DNA of 64,000 nt from Streptomyces sp. Go-475 (GTDB lineage Bacteria > Actinomycetota > Actinomycetes > Streptomycetales > Streptomycetaceae), in assembly GCF_003330845.1 (NCBI RefSeq), contig NZ_CP026121.1:4011501-4075500 (forward strand). Reading direction: 5' to 3'. The position numbers and the translations under genes were made by a program. Positions 44,744-53,090 of this stretch are shown one piece after another (the first letter of the stretch is position 1; the number at the start of each line of letters is the position of its first letter). The notes beneath the pieces were generated by a model. It did not search any database, was not told where the DNA came from, and worked only from the letters and a program-made list of their open reading frames with translations.

Positions 44744-45822
44744 GCCCAGGCGTCCCGGAGATCGGCGGCGTAATAGCCCTTGAGGACGCTCCCGGCGGTC
44801 TTGATGTTGCGGGACGTGATGGGCTCGTTGTCGGCCGTCATGTACTCGGCGAGCATCCGCGACAGGCGCCGGTTGTCGAGCGGCTTGCCGTGGAGGTCGG
44901 CCCAGGGGGCGTCGTCGAGGGCGTTGAGCCGGTCGAGGATGGCGACGGTGGGCAGGCGATCGATGCCGACCATGACGTGATCGCGCAGGTCGGTCAGCAA
45001 GCGGACGCCCAGGCTGCCCTTGTCGTTGGCCTTGGAGGCGGTGACCAGGGTCACGCAGGCTTCGCGGGCCCGGGTGGGCCAGGCGCCGCCGGCCGCGTCG
45101 GCGACGGCGAGCAGGGGTTCCCACACGTCCGCCGGGCGGTCGGTGACGCCGTCGGGCATCTCCGGCCAGGCATCCACCACCTGTGCACGAGCCTGCTCGG
45201 CCCATGCCGCGAGCCGGTCACGCAGCTTGTGTCCCTCGGCCTCGTGGATGCGGGCCCGGTAGGACTCGACGTGTTCGTTGCGGGCCCGTCGGCGCATGCG
45301 GATGATGACGGAGCGGGTCATGATCGTGTCGGGCAGAGAGCCGAGTCCGGCGACCGCGACCCCGCAGTACGAGGGGAAGGCCTGAACGGTCTGGTTGCCG
45401 CCGTCGCCGATGCACCGGTAGGTGACCCCGGAGCGGCGGTGACCTGCGTTGAGGAACCCGCGCAGTTCCTCGTTGTCTCCTGCCTTGGGTCCGAAGATCG
45501 TGTCGATCTCGTCGAACAGGATCGTCGGCCGGCCGTTGGGCCCGGACACCGCCCGGAACAGGGCGGCGGCGGAGGCGTTGACGGCCGTCATGGGCTGCGG
45601 CACGAGGGTTTCGACGATCTCCAGCGCCCGTGACTTGCCCGACCCCGGCTCGGGGGACAGGAAGGCGAGGCGGGGGGTGGAGTCGAAGCAGTCAAGCAGG
45701 TGGGCGTGGGCGTCCCACAGCGTCACGGCCACGTAGGCGGCCTCGGTGGGGAAGACGTTGAAGCGGCGGTGGAAGGCTTCCACCTCGTTCAGCACGGCCG
45801 CGCCGTCGAGGGTGGGGGTCAT
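44677..45822 (-). CDS. DUF3631 ATPase, AICE replication protein
   Basis: The 381-residue protein has an ATP-binding N-terminal half with Walker A SPEPGSGKSRALE near residue 50 and an acidic Walker B-like ILFDEIDTIFG near 100. The C-terminal part is the DUF3631 domain (PITSRNIKTAGSVLKGYY). DUF3631 proteins accompany prim-pol proteins in AICEs and probably act as the helicase. ATG 45822 overlaps the stop of the small upstream gene by 4 bp. Confidence 0.82.
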   Translation of the reverse strand: MTPTLDGAAVLNEVEAFHRRFNVFPTEAAYVAVTLWDAHAHLLDCFDSTPRLAFLSPEPGSGKSRALEIVETLVPQPMTAVNASAAALFRAVSGPNGRPTILFDEIDTIFGPKAGDNEELRGFLNAGHRRSGVTYRCIGDGGNQTVQAFPSYCGVAVAGLGSLPDTIMTRSVIIRMRRRARNEHVESYRARIHEAEGHKLRDRLAAWAEQARAQVVDAWPEMPDGVTDRPADVWEPLLAVADAAGGAWPTRAREACVTLVTASKANDKGSLGVRLLTDLRDHVMVGIDRLPTVAILDRLNALDDAPWADLHGKPLDNRRLSRMLAEYMTADNEPITSRNIKTAGSVLKGYYAADLRDAWARYCPPPPESPLPPLPGTENAA

Positions 45823-46169
45823 GCGGCGGCCCTCCCTTCCTGGGCGGCGGAGGCGGTGTGGGGGCAGACTCCGACGGTCACGCGGGTGGTGAGTTCGATG
45901 ACGGCGGCCCGGCCACGGGCGCGTTCGTGGTGCCCGCACGAGCACAGCCAGTCCGCGACCGGCGGGCGGGTGAAGCGGACCTGAAGCCCCGGCCAGATGC
46001 CGGTGACGACGACCGTGTCCGGGTCAGGGACAAAAGCAGATCGGTCGCCCTTGCGGGCGGCGCCTTTCGGCTCGCCCACGGCCCGTGGTGCTGCGGCCCG
46101 TTCGGCGGCGCGCGGACCGGCCGGGGCGTTGGTGATGCTCTTCAGAGGGGGACGGGGAGAGGGGCTCAT
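45819..46169 (-). CDS. Small AICE protein between prim-pol and DUF3631 genes
   Basis: The 116-residue protein has a basic N-terminal half and a possible zinc motif WLCSCGHHERARG plus a later VGVCPH. It is coupled to both neighbours through overlapping stop and start codons. Its role in replication is inferred only from position. Confidence 0.6.
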   Translation of the reverse strand: MSPSPRPPLKSITNAPAGPRAAERAAAPRAVGEPKGAARKGDRSAFVPDPDTVVVTGIWPGLQVRFTRPPVADWLCSCGHHERARGRAAVIELTTRVTVGVCPHTASAAQEGRAAA

Positions 46170-47071
46170 GCGGCGTTCCTCCTGCCCTGGTTGTGGGTGA
46201 TGGACCAGTCCAGAGCGCTGCGGAGGGTGGAGCGGCACTCGGACGCGGACAGGCCGGCCGCCTCCCCCGCCTCCTGAAGAGCCTGCTCCACCACACTCCT
46301 GGGGTGGTCGCCCCACGCGACGAACCGCCCCATAGCCCGTGCGGCGCGGAACAACGTCGCCTCGCGCTCGCCGACTTGGGCCGCAGCCACGTTCCGTGCC
46401 TCGCTGTCGAGCGCTACATCCGCATATCGGCGGGATTGCCCCGATACGGCCATCGAGGGCGCCTGAGACGCCCTGGGGGCCGGTTGCAGGATGGTTTGCA
46501 GCCACGGCGGCAGAGAGACCGTCTCAGGGCCGCACAGGGCTTCGTACCGTCCGGCGGGGGTGGTGCTACCGGCCGCGACGACGTAGCCGCCCCATGCGCG
46601 GGTGTCGACCGAAGCGGCCACGGTGCCCGCCGTGTTGCCCAGCCGCACACCGGGCGGGGCGGTGAAGTACAGGTGCGTTCCGCCGCTCGCGGTCCGCACG
46701 CGGTAGGTGTCGGGGACGGCGTGCCCGGTGCGCTCGCAGAGCGCCTTGAAGGTCGCCGCGCCGTCAGGCGCGTCCGAACTGCCCTTGTGCTCTGGGGTGT
46801 CCAGGTCGACGACGACCAGCCCGGAGGGGCCGGTGGCGATCCCGACGTTGAACGACGCCCGCGACCAGGCGGCGCGGATCCGGTCCGGGTCGGTGGTGGC
46901 GCGCTGCTCCCACTTCACGTGCCCAGCCGCGCACACGCCAGTGCGGGTGCAGGACTTCTCCCCGTGCAGGGCCGGGGGCTTGCCGCCGGGGCGGAGAGGG
47001 AAGACGTGCCAGCCGCGTTCGGCGGCGTCCAGTGCTGCGCGCAGCAGCGCTCGACGGGGGTCATGGGTCAT
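46166..47071 (-). CDS. Bifunctional DNA primase/polymerase (prim-pol)
   Basis: The 301-residue protein has the AEP-type prim-pol fold. Catalytic motifs are visible as GLVVVDLDTPEH (DxD type) near residues 85-95, GTHLYF with the conserved His near 130, and AWGGYVVAAGS near 160. It starts with RGWHVFPLRPGGKPP, the usual prim-pol opening. It would prime and copy the excised element. Confidence 0.85.
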   Translation of the reverse strand: MTHDPRRALLRAALDAAERGWHVFPLRPGGKPPALHGEKSCTRTGVCAAGHVKWEQRATTDPDRIRAAWSRASFNVGIATGPSGLVVVDLDTPEHKGSSDAPDGAATFKALCERTGHAVPDTYRVRTASGGTHLYFTAPPGVRLGNTAGTVAASVDTRAWGGYVVAAGSTTPAGRYEALCGPETVSLPPWLQTILQPAPRASQAPSMAVSGQSRRYADVALDSEARNVAAAQVGEREATLFRAARAMGRFVAWGDHPRSVVEQALQEAGEAAGLSASECRSTLRSALDWSITHNQGRRNAA

Positions 47072-47162
47072 GCTGGATGTCTCCAGTTCTCTTGGTGAGC
47101 GCTGGGTGACAAGGGCGGCCCCGTGATCTTTGGCGAGATGAGGGGGGCCGCCCTTGGCGTAG

Positions 47163-47417
47163 CTAGAACGGCGGTTCGTCGCTGTAGCCGGGCGGGGTGC
47201 GACGCGGCCAGCGGGGCAGGGGCAGGAGGGTCACGGCCCACTGCGTCCAGCAGGGGCAGGGCTCCCAGTCGGTACCGGCGTACTCGCCGTTGTGGTCGCC
47301 ATAGTCGTGCGCGATGCCGCCCACCCCGTCGCAGTCAGGACAGTTGGGGCGAGGGGTGTCGGACAAGGCCAGGGCCCGGCGAGGGCAGTGGGTGACCTTG
47401 ATACGGAGTCGGATCAC
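47163..47417 (-). CDS. Small Cys-rich AICE protein
   Basis: The 84-residue protein carries CPDCDGVGG and EPCPCW, a likely zinc-ribbon. GTG 47417 has GAGGGG 9 bases upstream. Such small proteins are common between the transfer and replication genes of AICEs. Confidence 0.6.
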   Translation of the reverse strand: MIRLRIKVTHCPRRALALSDTPRPNCPDCDGVGGIAHDYGDHNGEYAGTDWEPCPCWTQWAVTLLPLPRWPRRTPPGYSDEPPF

Positions 47418-47434
47418 GGGTGTCGGTCCCCTCG

Positions 47435-47899
47435 TTAGCCGTAGAACTTGTTCCGCTTGATCACGGCTTTGCGGATGTTGACCGTGGTCCCGCCCTGCTG
47501 ACTGCTCGCGCTGAACACCTGGACAGCGATCCAGCCGCCGAAGATCACAGCGGCGAGGATGATGAGCTGGCCGATGAACGCGGTCAGGGCCGCGATGAAC
47601 GACGTGAGCAGCAGCAGGCCGACGCACACGGCGAGGAACCCGACGCCCCCGAGGGCGACGTTCACCGCCGCCCGGGAGACCGGCGGCTTCGTCGCGACCG
47701 GTTCGGGCTGGACGGGGTTGATGGCGTAGCCGGTGACCACCCGGCCGTCCGGCAGGACCACGCTTGCCACGGTCGGGACGTGGCCGGGCTGGACGGGAAC
47801 GAGCGGTGCCGGCGTGACGGCGGCCGGGGTGATGGGGGTGGGCTGGTGGACTTCCACGGCCCGTCCGGTGGGCGCGTGGCCGGGGTGTTCGGGGTACAT
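47435..47899 (-). CDS. SpdD-like spread protein
   Basis: The 154-residue protein has a Pro-rich N-terminal half and two membrane segments (about 82-105 and 108-128, GFLAVCVGLLLLTSFIAAL). Two-helix membrane proteins downstream of tra are plasmid spread (Spd) proteins in Streptomyces. They are thought to help plasmid movement between hyphal compartments. Confidence 0.65.
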   Translation of the reverse strand: MYPEHPGHAPTGRAVEVHQPTPITPAAVTPAPLVPVQPGHVPTVASVVLPDGRVVTGYAINPVQPEPVATKPPVSRAAVNVALGGVGFLAVCVGLLLLTSFIAALTAFIGQLIILAAVIFGGWIAVQVFSASSQQGGTTVNIRKAVIKRNKFYG

Positions 47900-47923
47900 G
47901 CGGAATCCCTTCCGGCGATGGGG

Positions 47924-48082
47924 CAGGGAGGCGGAGGCACCCCCTTGGGGGAGCCGTGTGGAGGGGGTTTTCGGGGGTGTGACCTGCGCGCCTCCCTGAC
48001 TCCCTGATGGATCATTGCTGCTGGTCAGGGGCAGGGAGGCGGGTCAGGGAGGGGGTCAGGGAGTTCTCCCTGCCTCCCTGAC
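47924..48082. repeat. CAGGGAG repeat cluster downstream of traB
   Basis: CAGGGAG or its complement CTCCCTG occurs eight times in 160 bp, in both directions: 47924, 47992, 48000, 48032, 48045, 48057, 48066 and 48074. The block lies directly after the traB stop, where the clt transfer site of Streptomyces plasmids is often found. A GACCCGGC at 48081-48088 is close to the TraB recognition octamer GACCCGGA of pSVH1. Confidence 0.65.
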
Positions 48083-48103
48083 CCGGCAGGCGTTCGGCTC
48101 CCT

Positions 48104-50221
48104 CTACTGCGAGGCGAAAGCGGAATCCGCCTCGGGGCGGTTGGCCAGGGCGCGGTGGAGACGGTCACGGGCGACGACCATGCGGCCGTCGGACTTGTAC
48201 GGCTCGGCTCCGGTGTCCTCCAGCACGCGGCGCAGGTCGGCGAAGGTCCAGCCGCCGTAGGCGTCCTCGTTCAGGGTGGCGAGGCGCTTGAGGACGTCTT
48301 GGGTGACCAGGCGGGGCGCGTCGCCCAGGACGGTGGCGATGTCGGCGAGCGGGTCGCGCTCCTCGCCCCGCTCGATGACCCGGAGCGTGGTGACGCCGTC
48401 GCGCATCGCCTTGGCCCGGTCGGCGATCTCGGTGGCCTGCTCGGTGTCGATGTAGTGGGTGCGGACGTTGATGGACGCCTGACCTGCGGGGATGGCGATG
48501 CCGTCGGAGGCGACGACGACCTGTCCCTTGTCCAGCCCGGGGCGCAGCAGGTTGGGGGCCGCGCCGCCGTCGACTGCCTTGTCCCCCAGCGCCATGCGGG
48601 CCTGCGATTCGGTGCCCAGGGCGAGCGCGGCGCGGGTGTGGGCGCCCTCGCGGACCAGCTTGGGAAGGTTCTGGTCGGTGGGGTCCTGCGTGCCCTGCCA
48701 CATCAGCACGTTGACCGCACGACCCTGGTTGTGGATCTTCCTCACGGCCATGAAGTAGCGGCTGGTGGCCTTGGACCCGCCGTAGGGCCGCTTGTCCTCG
48801 TCCTTGAGCGGGCACATGAACGCCACCTGCGCCTCATCCACCAGCGTGATCAGCGGCGGGAAGGTGGTGCCGGGCGGGGCCTGGAGGCGGCGGTTCATCT
48901 CCTCCACGGCGTCCTCGACCATCTCGGTCGCCTCGATCACGTGCTCGTCGGTCGGGCCCTGGATCAGCACCGTGGCGAGCCCGTCGAACATGGCCCAGTC
49001 ACCGGCGCCCTTGAGGTCGGCGATGCGGAACTCCACCGACCGGTCGAGCGCCAGCCACAGCGCCAGGGCCCGCAGTGCGGCGGTCTTGCCCTGGTTGGAC
49101 AGGCCGGTGATGAGCAGGTGGCGCTGATACAGGCTCAGGGCGGCTGCGTCGCCTCGCAGGTCCTGGCCCCAAGGGGCACGTCCCTTTGCGTAGTCGGCGG
49201 TCAGGGTCTCGTCGGTGACCAGCGGGGACGGGCCGATCGGCTCATCCAGCGCGCCGCTGTCGGCGATCCACAGGCGCACCGTGCGGGCGGCCTGCGGGAT
49301 GGTGATGAACACCTCGTGCTCGTGCCGGGTCAGGTTTTCCGCCAGCTTGCGGCGCCGGTTCTGCACCTCGACCGTCGACACCCCCGACGGCAGCGTGACG
49401 TCGACCTCGACGCCGCATCCGGCGATGCGGATCGGGCCGAGCATGGAGGCGCCGGCGTCGCCCATCTCCTTGATCGCGTTGCGCAGGGCGGGCACCCCGA
49501 GGTCGCGCAGGGCCTTGACGACGATGGACGGGGTGATCGGCTCCCCCTCCCCGTTGCGGACGTTGGCGGGCAGGGCCCAGTTCGGGGCGGCCTGCTGCTT
49601 GCGGCCGACGGCCCACAGGGCGAGCAGGGCCAGGAACGGGCCGATCGTGAGCGCCGGACCCCAGACGATCTGCACGATCCGGATCAGGGTGCCGATGAAG
49701 TCGATGGTCGCGCTCAACGGGGTGATGACATCGCCGACCTGCTTGGTGTTGAGCGCCATCACGATCCCGAGGGCGACCAGCAGGCCAACGCTCATACCGG
49801 CGCCGACCCCGACCGCCTTGGCCGCGTCCACCGGCGAGTGAAGCAGGTCCATCCGCCGGCGGTGCCGGGCCTCGCGGAAGCGCTGCAGACGCTCCTCCCA
49901 CTCTTCGGCGACCTCGTAGTTCCCTGCCGCTTCGGCCGCACGGAGCATGCGCTCGTAGCGGGCACCGGTACGGCCGTCCCAGGTGCGGCGGGCCACGATC
50001 CGGCCCCCGTTGAACGTGTAGAGGCCGTGGCGGGCCACCGTGCGGACGACCGTCTTGGTGTTCTCGTGCGTGGCGGCCGTCTTGATGGCCCTGCCGGAGC
50101 GCACCCACAGCGGCACGGGCCGCGCGGGCGGCGCGTCCGGCACGACGGTCAGCACGGTGGGAGCGGTGTCCGGGGACGGGGGATCGGCGGCCTTGTGGAG
50201 GTGGACGACGTTCTCAGACAT
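48104..50221 (-). CDS. traB: FtsK/SpoIIIE-type DNA translocase TraB
   Basis: The 705-residue protein is the septal DNA translocator used for conjugation of double-stranded DNA in Streptomyces. Residues 150-215 hold membrane segments (VGLLVALGIVMAL, ALTIGPFLALLALWAV). The ATPase has Walker A LITGLSNQGKTAAL near residue 370 and Walker B PLITLVDEAQVAF near 460. ATG 50221 gives MSENVVHLHK; the frame extends upstream without a ribosome site. The repeats downstream may be its target. Confidence 0.9.
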   Translation of the reverse strand: MSENVVHLHKAADPPSPDTAPTVLTVVPDAPPARPVPLWVRSGRAIKTAATHENTKTVVRTVARHGLYTFNGGRIVARRTWDGRTGARYERMLRAAEAAGNYEVAEEWEERLQRFREARHRRRMDLLHSPVDAAKAVGVGAGMSVGLLVALGIVMALNTKQVGDVITPLSATIDFIGTLIRIVQIVWGPALTIGPFLALLALWAVGRKQQAAPNWALPANVRNGEGEPITPSIVVKALRDLGVPALRNAIKEMGDAGASMLGPIRIAGCGVEVDVTLPSGVSTVEVQNRRRKLAENLTRHEHEVFITIPQAARTVRLWIADSGALDEPIGPSPLVTDETLTADYAKGRAPWGQDLRGDAAALSLYQRHLLITGLSNQGKTAALRALALWLALDRSVEFRIADLKGAGDWAMFDGLATVLIQGPTDEHVIEATEMVEDAVEEMNRRLQAPPGTTFPPLITLVDEAQVAFMCPLKDEDKRPYGGSKATSRYFMAVRKIHNQGRAVNVLMWQGTQDPTDQNLPKLVREGAHTRAALALGTESQARMALGDKAVDGGAAPNLLRPGLDKGQVVVASDGIAIPAGQASINVRTHYIDTEQATEIADRAKAMRDGVTTLRVIERGEERDPLADIATVLGDAPRLVTQDVLKRLATLNEDAYGGWTFADLRRVLEDTGAEPYKSDGRMVVARDRLHRALANRPEADSAFASQ

Positions 50222-50320
50222 GCTGGGAGTTCTCCTGACTGCCCCAACAGGGCGGGAGTGGGGGAGAACCGGGGTGGCCGGGTCCGTGGAAAGAGCGGCC
50301 ACCCCGGGTGTGATGGCTGG

Positions 50321-50638
50321 TCAGAACCAGCCGGAGGACTTCTTCTTGGCCTTGTCGCGGGCGGCCTCGGTGATGAGCCTCTGACGCTCGCCGTGCAGGG
50401 CGTTCAGTTCCGCGTTCAGCCGGAGTTCGGCAGAGCTGCCGGTGGCGTCCATGCGCCGTTCCTCGCGGCCCGCGCTACGGCCCCGGGCCACCTTGTAGGC
50501 GCCGCTGGCCAGGGCGCGGGCCATGGCCCGGCGCTCGCTGCCGTTCAGCGGCCACCACTCACCCCGGCGGACCGCTTCCAGCTTCTTCGTCGTCGCCTGG
50601 ATCTCGCGGTCCAGGCGACGAATGTCGGCGTTGCGCAT
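50321..50638 (-). CDS. Small coiled-coil AICE protein
   Basis: The 105-residue charged protein is helical, with ADIRRLDREIQATTKKLEAVRR at its start and a Lys/Ala-rich tail. ATG 50638 has GGAG 9 bases upstream. It lies between traB and the spread genes. Function unknown. Confidence 0.6.
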   Translation of the reverse strand: MRNADIRRLDREIQATTKKLEAVRRGEWWPLNGSERRAMARALASGAYKVARGRSAGREERRMDATGSSAELRLNAELNALHGERQRLITEAARDKAKKKSSGWF

Positions 50639-50640
50639 GG

Positions 50641-50988
50641 TCAGGTACTCCTCGGGGAGTCGGCGGAGTCGGGATAGGCGCAGGTCACGCACATGCCGAG
50701 CGAGGCGGGGATGACGTAGCCCGCATCGGTCCGGCAGGCGGGGCAGACGCGGCGGGCGGCGTTGGCCTTATCCAGCGCCGCCCGCCGGCCCGGGGTCATC
50801 GGCCTCACCGGTTTGGCGAGGTCGACGCGGTAGAGGTAAGCGACCAGGGGCCCCCGGCGGCGGCGTGGCCGTTCGAGCTGAGCGGCCACGCCCTGGCCGC
50901 CGGGCCGAAGCCCACGGGCGCGGAGTTGGCGTCGGGTGGCGTAGCCGTCCGGGGCCAGGCGCCACCGGTAGACCGGCAGCGCGCCCAT
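50641..50988 (-). CDS. Small AICE protein with zinc-finger motif
   Basis: The 115-residue protein starts MGALPVYRWRLAPDGYATRRQLR and has a C-terminal four-Cys set: CPACRTDAGY and GMCVTCA, a likely zinc finger. Such RRQL-type proteins recur beside spdB in Streptomyces AICEs. Its ATG overlaps the stop of spdB by one base. Confidence 0.65.
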   Translation of the reverse strand: MGALPVYRWRLAPDGYATRRQLRARGLRPGGQGVAAQLERPRRRRGPLVAYLYRVDLAKPVRPMTPGRRAALDKANAARRVCPACRTDAGYVIPASLGMCVTCAYPDSADSPRST

Positions 50989-51845
50989 CAGGCCACGCGC
51001 TTCCACGCGGCCCGCAGCCGGACCTCGGAGGCGGAGTGGCCGGCGGCCCGGAAGCGGGCGGCCATCTCCCGGTACGACAGGGCCGGAACCTCACTGGTAC
51101 GGATCTCGTCCACCAGCGCGTCCAGCGCCTCATCCGACAGCACCGGGGCGGCCGTCTCCAGCGCCGGAACCGGCTCCGTCGGGCCCCAGACGGGCAGTTC
51201 CCAGCGGGGCGTGACGCCGGGCGTGACGCGACTCGTCACGCTGGTCAGGGCCCTGCCGGTCTCCTCGCCCTTGCGGGCTGTCTCCAGCGTCGACCACGCC
51301 CCCGCAAGGGTCTCTGCGGTCTTGGCCTGGACGCGTGCGACGCGGGCCCCGGCGGCCGTCACGGCCGTCAGCCGGGTCTCCTCGGTGGCCGCTTCCGCCC
51401 GCAGCCGTGCGCGGGCCACGGCCGCTTCGTCGCGTGCCTCCTGCTGGATGCCCCGGATCGCGTCGAGCGCGAGCGGGGTGAGCGCGGTGCGCTCCCACAG
51501 GCTGTGCACGAGCCACAGGGCCTTGGCGGCGATGGGCAGCCACGCGACGGCCAGCCACGCCCCGGCGGAGTGTTCGGCGGTCAGGGCGTGTGCCACGAGG
51601 ACGCCGGTGGCGAGGATGCCGAAGGACCAGCCGACGGCGGTCACGGCCTGGTTGTGGTCGCCCTGCGCGGCGAGGCGGCGTTCGTAGGCGAGGGTGGCCA
51701 GCCATCCGCCGTCGATCCCGAGACCGACGACCAGGGCGACCGGCCACGGCACCGCCGTGCCCAGCCACATCATCACCACCGCGAGGGTCAGCACCATGGA
51801 CACGGCCGTCATCGCCACGGCCGGAAGCACCGTCTTGGCCTTCAC
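50988..51845 (-). CDS. spdB: SpdB-type spread protein (DUF2637-like)
   Basis: The 285-residue protein has three to four membrane segments in its N-terminal half (VLPAVAMTAVSMVLTLAVVM, AVPWPVALVVGLGIDGGWLA) and a helical Ala/Glu/Arg-rich C terminus. The WLATLAYERRLAAQGDHNQA stretch is characteristic of SpdB/TraB-associated proteins. GTG 51845 overlaps the stop of the PycTM-like gene by 4 bp. Confidence 0.78.
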   Translation of the reverse strand: MKAKTVLPAVAMTAVSMVLTLAVVMMWLGTAVPWPVALVVGLGIDGGWLATLAYERRLAAQGDHNQAVTAVGWSFGILATGVLVAHALTAEHSAGAWLAVAWLPIAAKALWLVHSLWERTALTPLALDAIRGIQQEARDEAAVARARLRAEAATEETRLTAVTAAGARVARVQAKTAETLAGAWSTLETARKGEETGRALTSVTSRVTPGVTPRWELPVWGPTEPVPALETAAPVLSDEALDALVDEIRTSEVPALSYREMAARFRAAGHSASEVRLRAAWKRVA

Positions 51846-52291
51846 AGCGCGCCCCCCGCCGTGATCAGCGCGGCGAGGATGAGCAGGACCCCGCCGGCGG
51901 CGGTCAGGTCGACCGCGCGGCGCAGGCACGTGAACTTGGCGACTGCCAGCCTGGACAGGCCGGCGATGTCGGCGGCCATGTCCCGGTCGACCGCAGCCGT
52001 GATCTCCTCGGGCGTCAGGGTGGCCCACAGCAGGAAGCCGTGACGGCCCGACAGGTTCGGCCGCACCGATCGCAGCAGCATCCCGGCCGCGCCGACCAGC
52101 AGCGCCAGACCGAGCCCGCCGACGATGTAGGCGGGGACGCTCAGGGGCAGGTCGCGCGCGACCGTCCACGAGCCGGCGAGGACGGCACCGACGAACGCCA
52201 GCAGCAGCGCCGTCTTCGCGTCCGTGCGCGTGATCTCCGCCTTCACCTCCGCGTGGGCGGCGGTCAGGTTCTTCTCCGTCGCGGTGCTCAC
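51842..52291 (-). CDS. PycTM-like membrane protein (Pycsar effector family)
   Basis: The 149-residue protein fits the Pycsar effector transmembrane family (PycTM). It has an N-terminal helix with TDAKTALLLAFVGAVLAG, a second membrane segment YIVGGLGLALLVGAAGMLL, a conserved middle region (RLAVAKFTCLRRAVDL) and a final membrane helix. In Pycsar, cCMP or cUMP made by PycC triggers such proteins to damage the membrane. No cyclase gene is present in this element. Its position inside the transfer operon suggests a spread or incompatibility role instead. GTG 52291. Confidence 0.7.
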   Translation of the reverse strand: MSTATEKNLTAAHAEVKAEITRTDAKTALLLAFVGAVLAGSWTVARDLPLSVPAYIVGGLGLALLVGAAGMLLRSVRPNLSGRHGFLLWATLTPEEITAAVDRDMAADIAGLSRLAVAKFTCLRRAVDLTAAGGVLLILAALITAGGAL

Positions 52292-52557
52292 GCGGCACCC
52301 CCGGGAAGGCTCGTACCGGCCGCGCGGTTGAGCAGCGCGACCCGCGCGGCGAGCGCCCGGCGACGGGCCCGCCGGATACGCCGCTCGTCCAGCTCGGTCG
52401 GGGTGCGGTCCAGGGTGGCGATGTGCGCCTCAAGGAGGTCGACGTCCGCCAGGATGACGGGCATCTCCTGCTCGATAGCCTCCAGCTCCGCATCCGTCGG
52501 CTCGATCAAGTCGGCGAACGCGGTAACAGGGTCCTGATCAGTGACGATGTGGTCCAT
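52288..52557 (-). CDS. DUF6284-like small protein
   Basis: The 89-residue acidic protein begins MDHIVTDQDPVTAFADLIEP and ends with an Arg-rich helix (LDERRIRRARRRALAARVALL). This is the DUF6284 type found at the head of AICE transfer operons. It is the first gene of the long minus-strand operon and overlaps the next gene by 4 bp. Confidence 0.7.
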   Translation of the reverse strand: MDHIVTDQDPVTAFADLIEPTDAELEAIEQEMPVILADVDLLEAHIATLDRTPTELDERRIRRARRRALAARVALLNRAAGTSLPGGAA

Positions 52558-52592
52558 TGGGTCGTGTTCCTCTCAGCGTGGAACGGCCCATC

Positions 52593-52622
52593 GCGGCTCC
52601 CGGGGTGCCACCCGGGAGCCGC
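52593..52622 (-). terminator. Perfect hairpin in the leader of the transfer operon
   Basis: GCGGCTCCCGGG and CCCGGGAGCCGC form a 12-bp stem with a 6-base loop. It lies 36 bp upstream of the first operon gene. No T-run follows on the minus strand, so it may be an attenuator or mRNA-stability element. Confidence 0.5.
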
Positions 52623-52986
52623 TTGCCGTTGGAGTCGGTTCCGGCTCCCCGCGCCCCCGTCCGTACGTCCTCACGCAATGCGCGGAACGGACGGGCGGGA
52701 GAGGCAGCCGGCCACGGCATCAACGCCGTGAACCAGAACGGACCGAACTACTGCCGGCACCGCCGGCCGGTCCGTACCGGCGGCGCCTGGATATGTCGTC
52801 GGTACACACCGACCTCCCGCGTTCGCAGGGACATAGGGGCGCGGCTTCCTGCCGCGCAGTCCGTCTTTTCGACTCGGGGAGACGGGGCCCACCTATGCAG
52901 TTCTCAAGGAACGACCAGCTCAGGGCTCCTGTGACAGCAAGCACTCCTTAACTGGACATACAGACTGACTTGCCGGTGTTGGTGGT

Positions 52987-53077
52987 GTTGTACCAACAAC
53001 TGACGCTCAGAGTGTTGCCTTGATCGGTTGGGATCGTCAACCCAAAGCGCGTATGTTGTTGGCACAAGTCAGCCAAC
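52987..53077. promoter_or_regulatory. Operator cluster for the GntR repressor
   Basis: Three inverted repeats are seen: GTTGT/ACAAC at 52987-53000, GGTTG/CAACC at 53026-53042 and GTTGGC/GCCAAC at 53058-53077. They share a GTTG half-site, and the last ends 13 bp before the repressor start. This fits autoregulation and repression of the transfer genes. Confidence 0.6.
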
Positions 53078-53090
53078 TGTGGGAGGTGCG

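Larger units (their letters stand above)
52558..53090. promoter_or_regulatory. 533-bp divergent control region of the AICE
   Basis: The region separates the leftward transfer operon from the rightward GntR gene. It holds a perfect 12-bp hairpin at 52593-52622 in the leader of the transfer operon and three GTTG-type inverted repeats near the GntR start (52987-53000, 53026-53042, 53058-53077). No gene is supported. It is less GC-rich near 52950-53080. Confidence 0.6.

Noticed and set aside
51842..52291. Complete Pycsar defence system
   Set aside because: No uridylate or cytidylate cyclase gene is present next to the PycTM-like protein.
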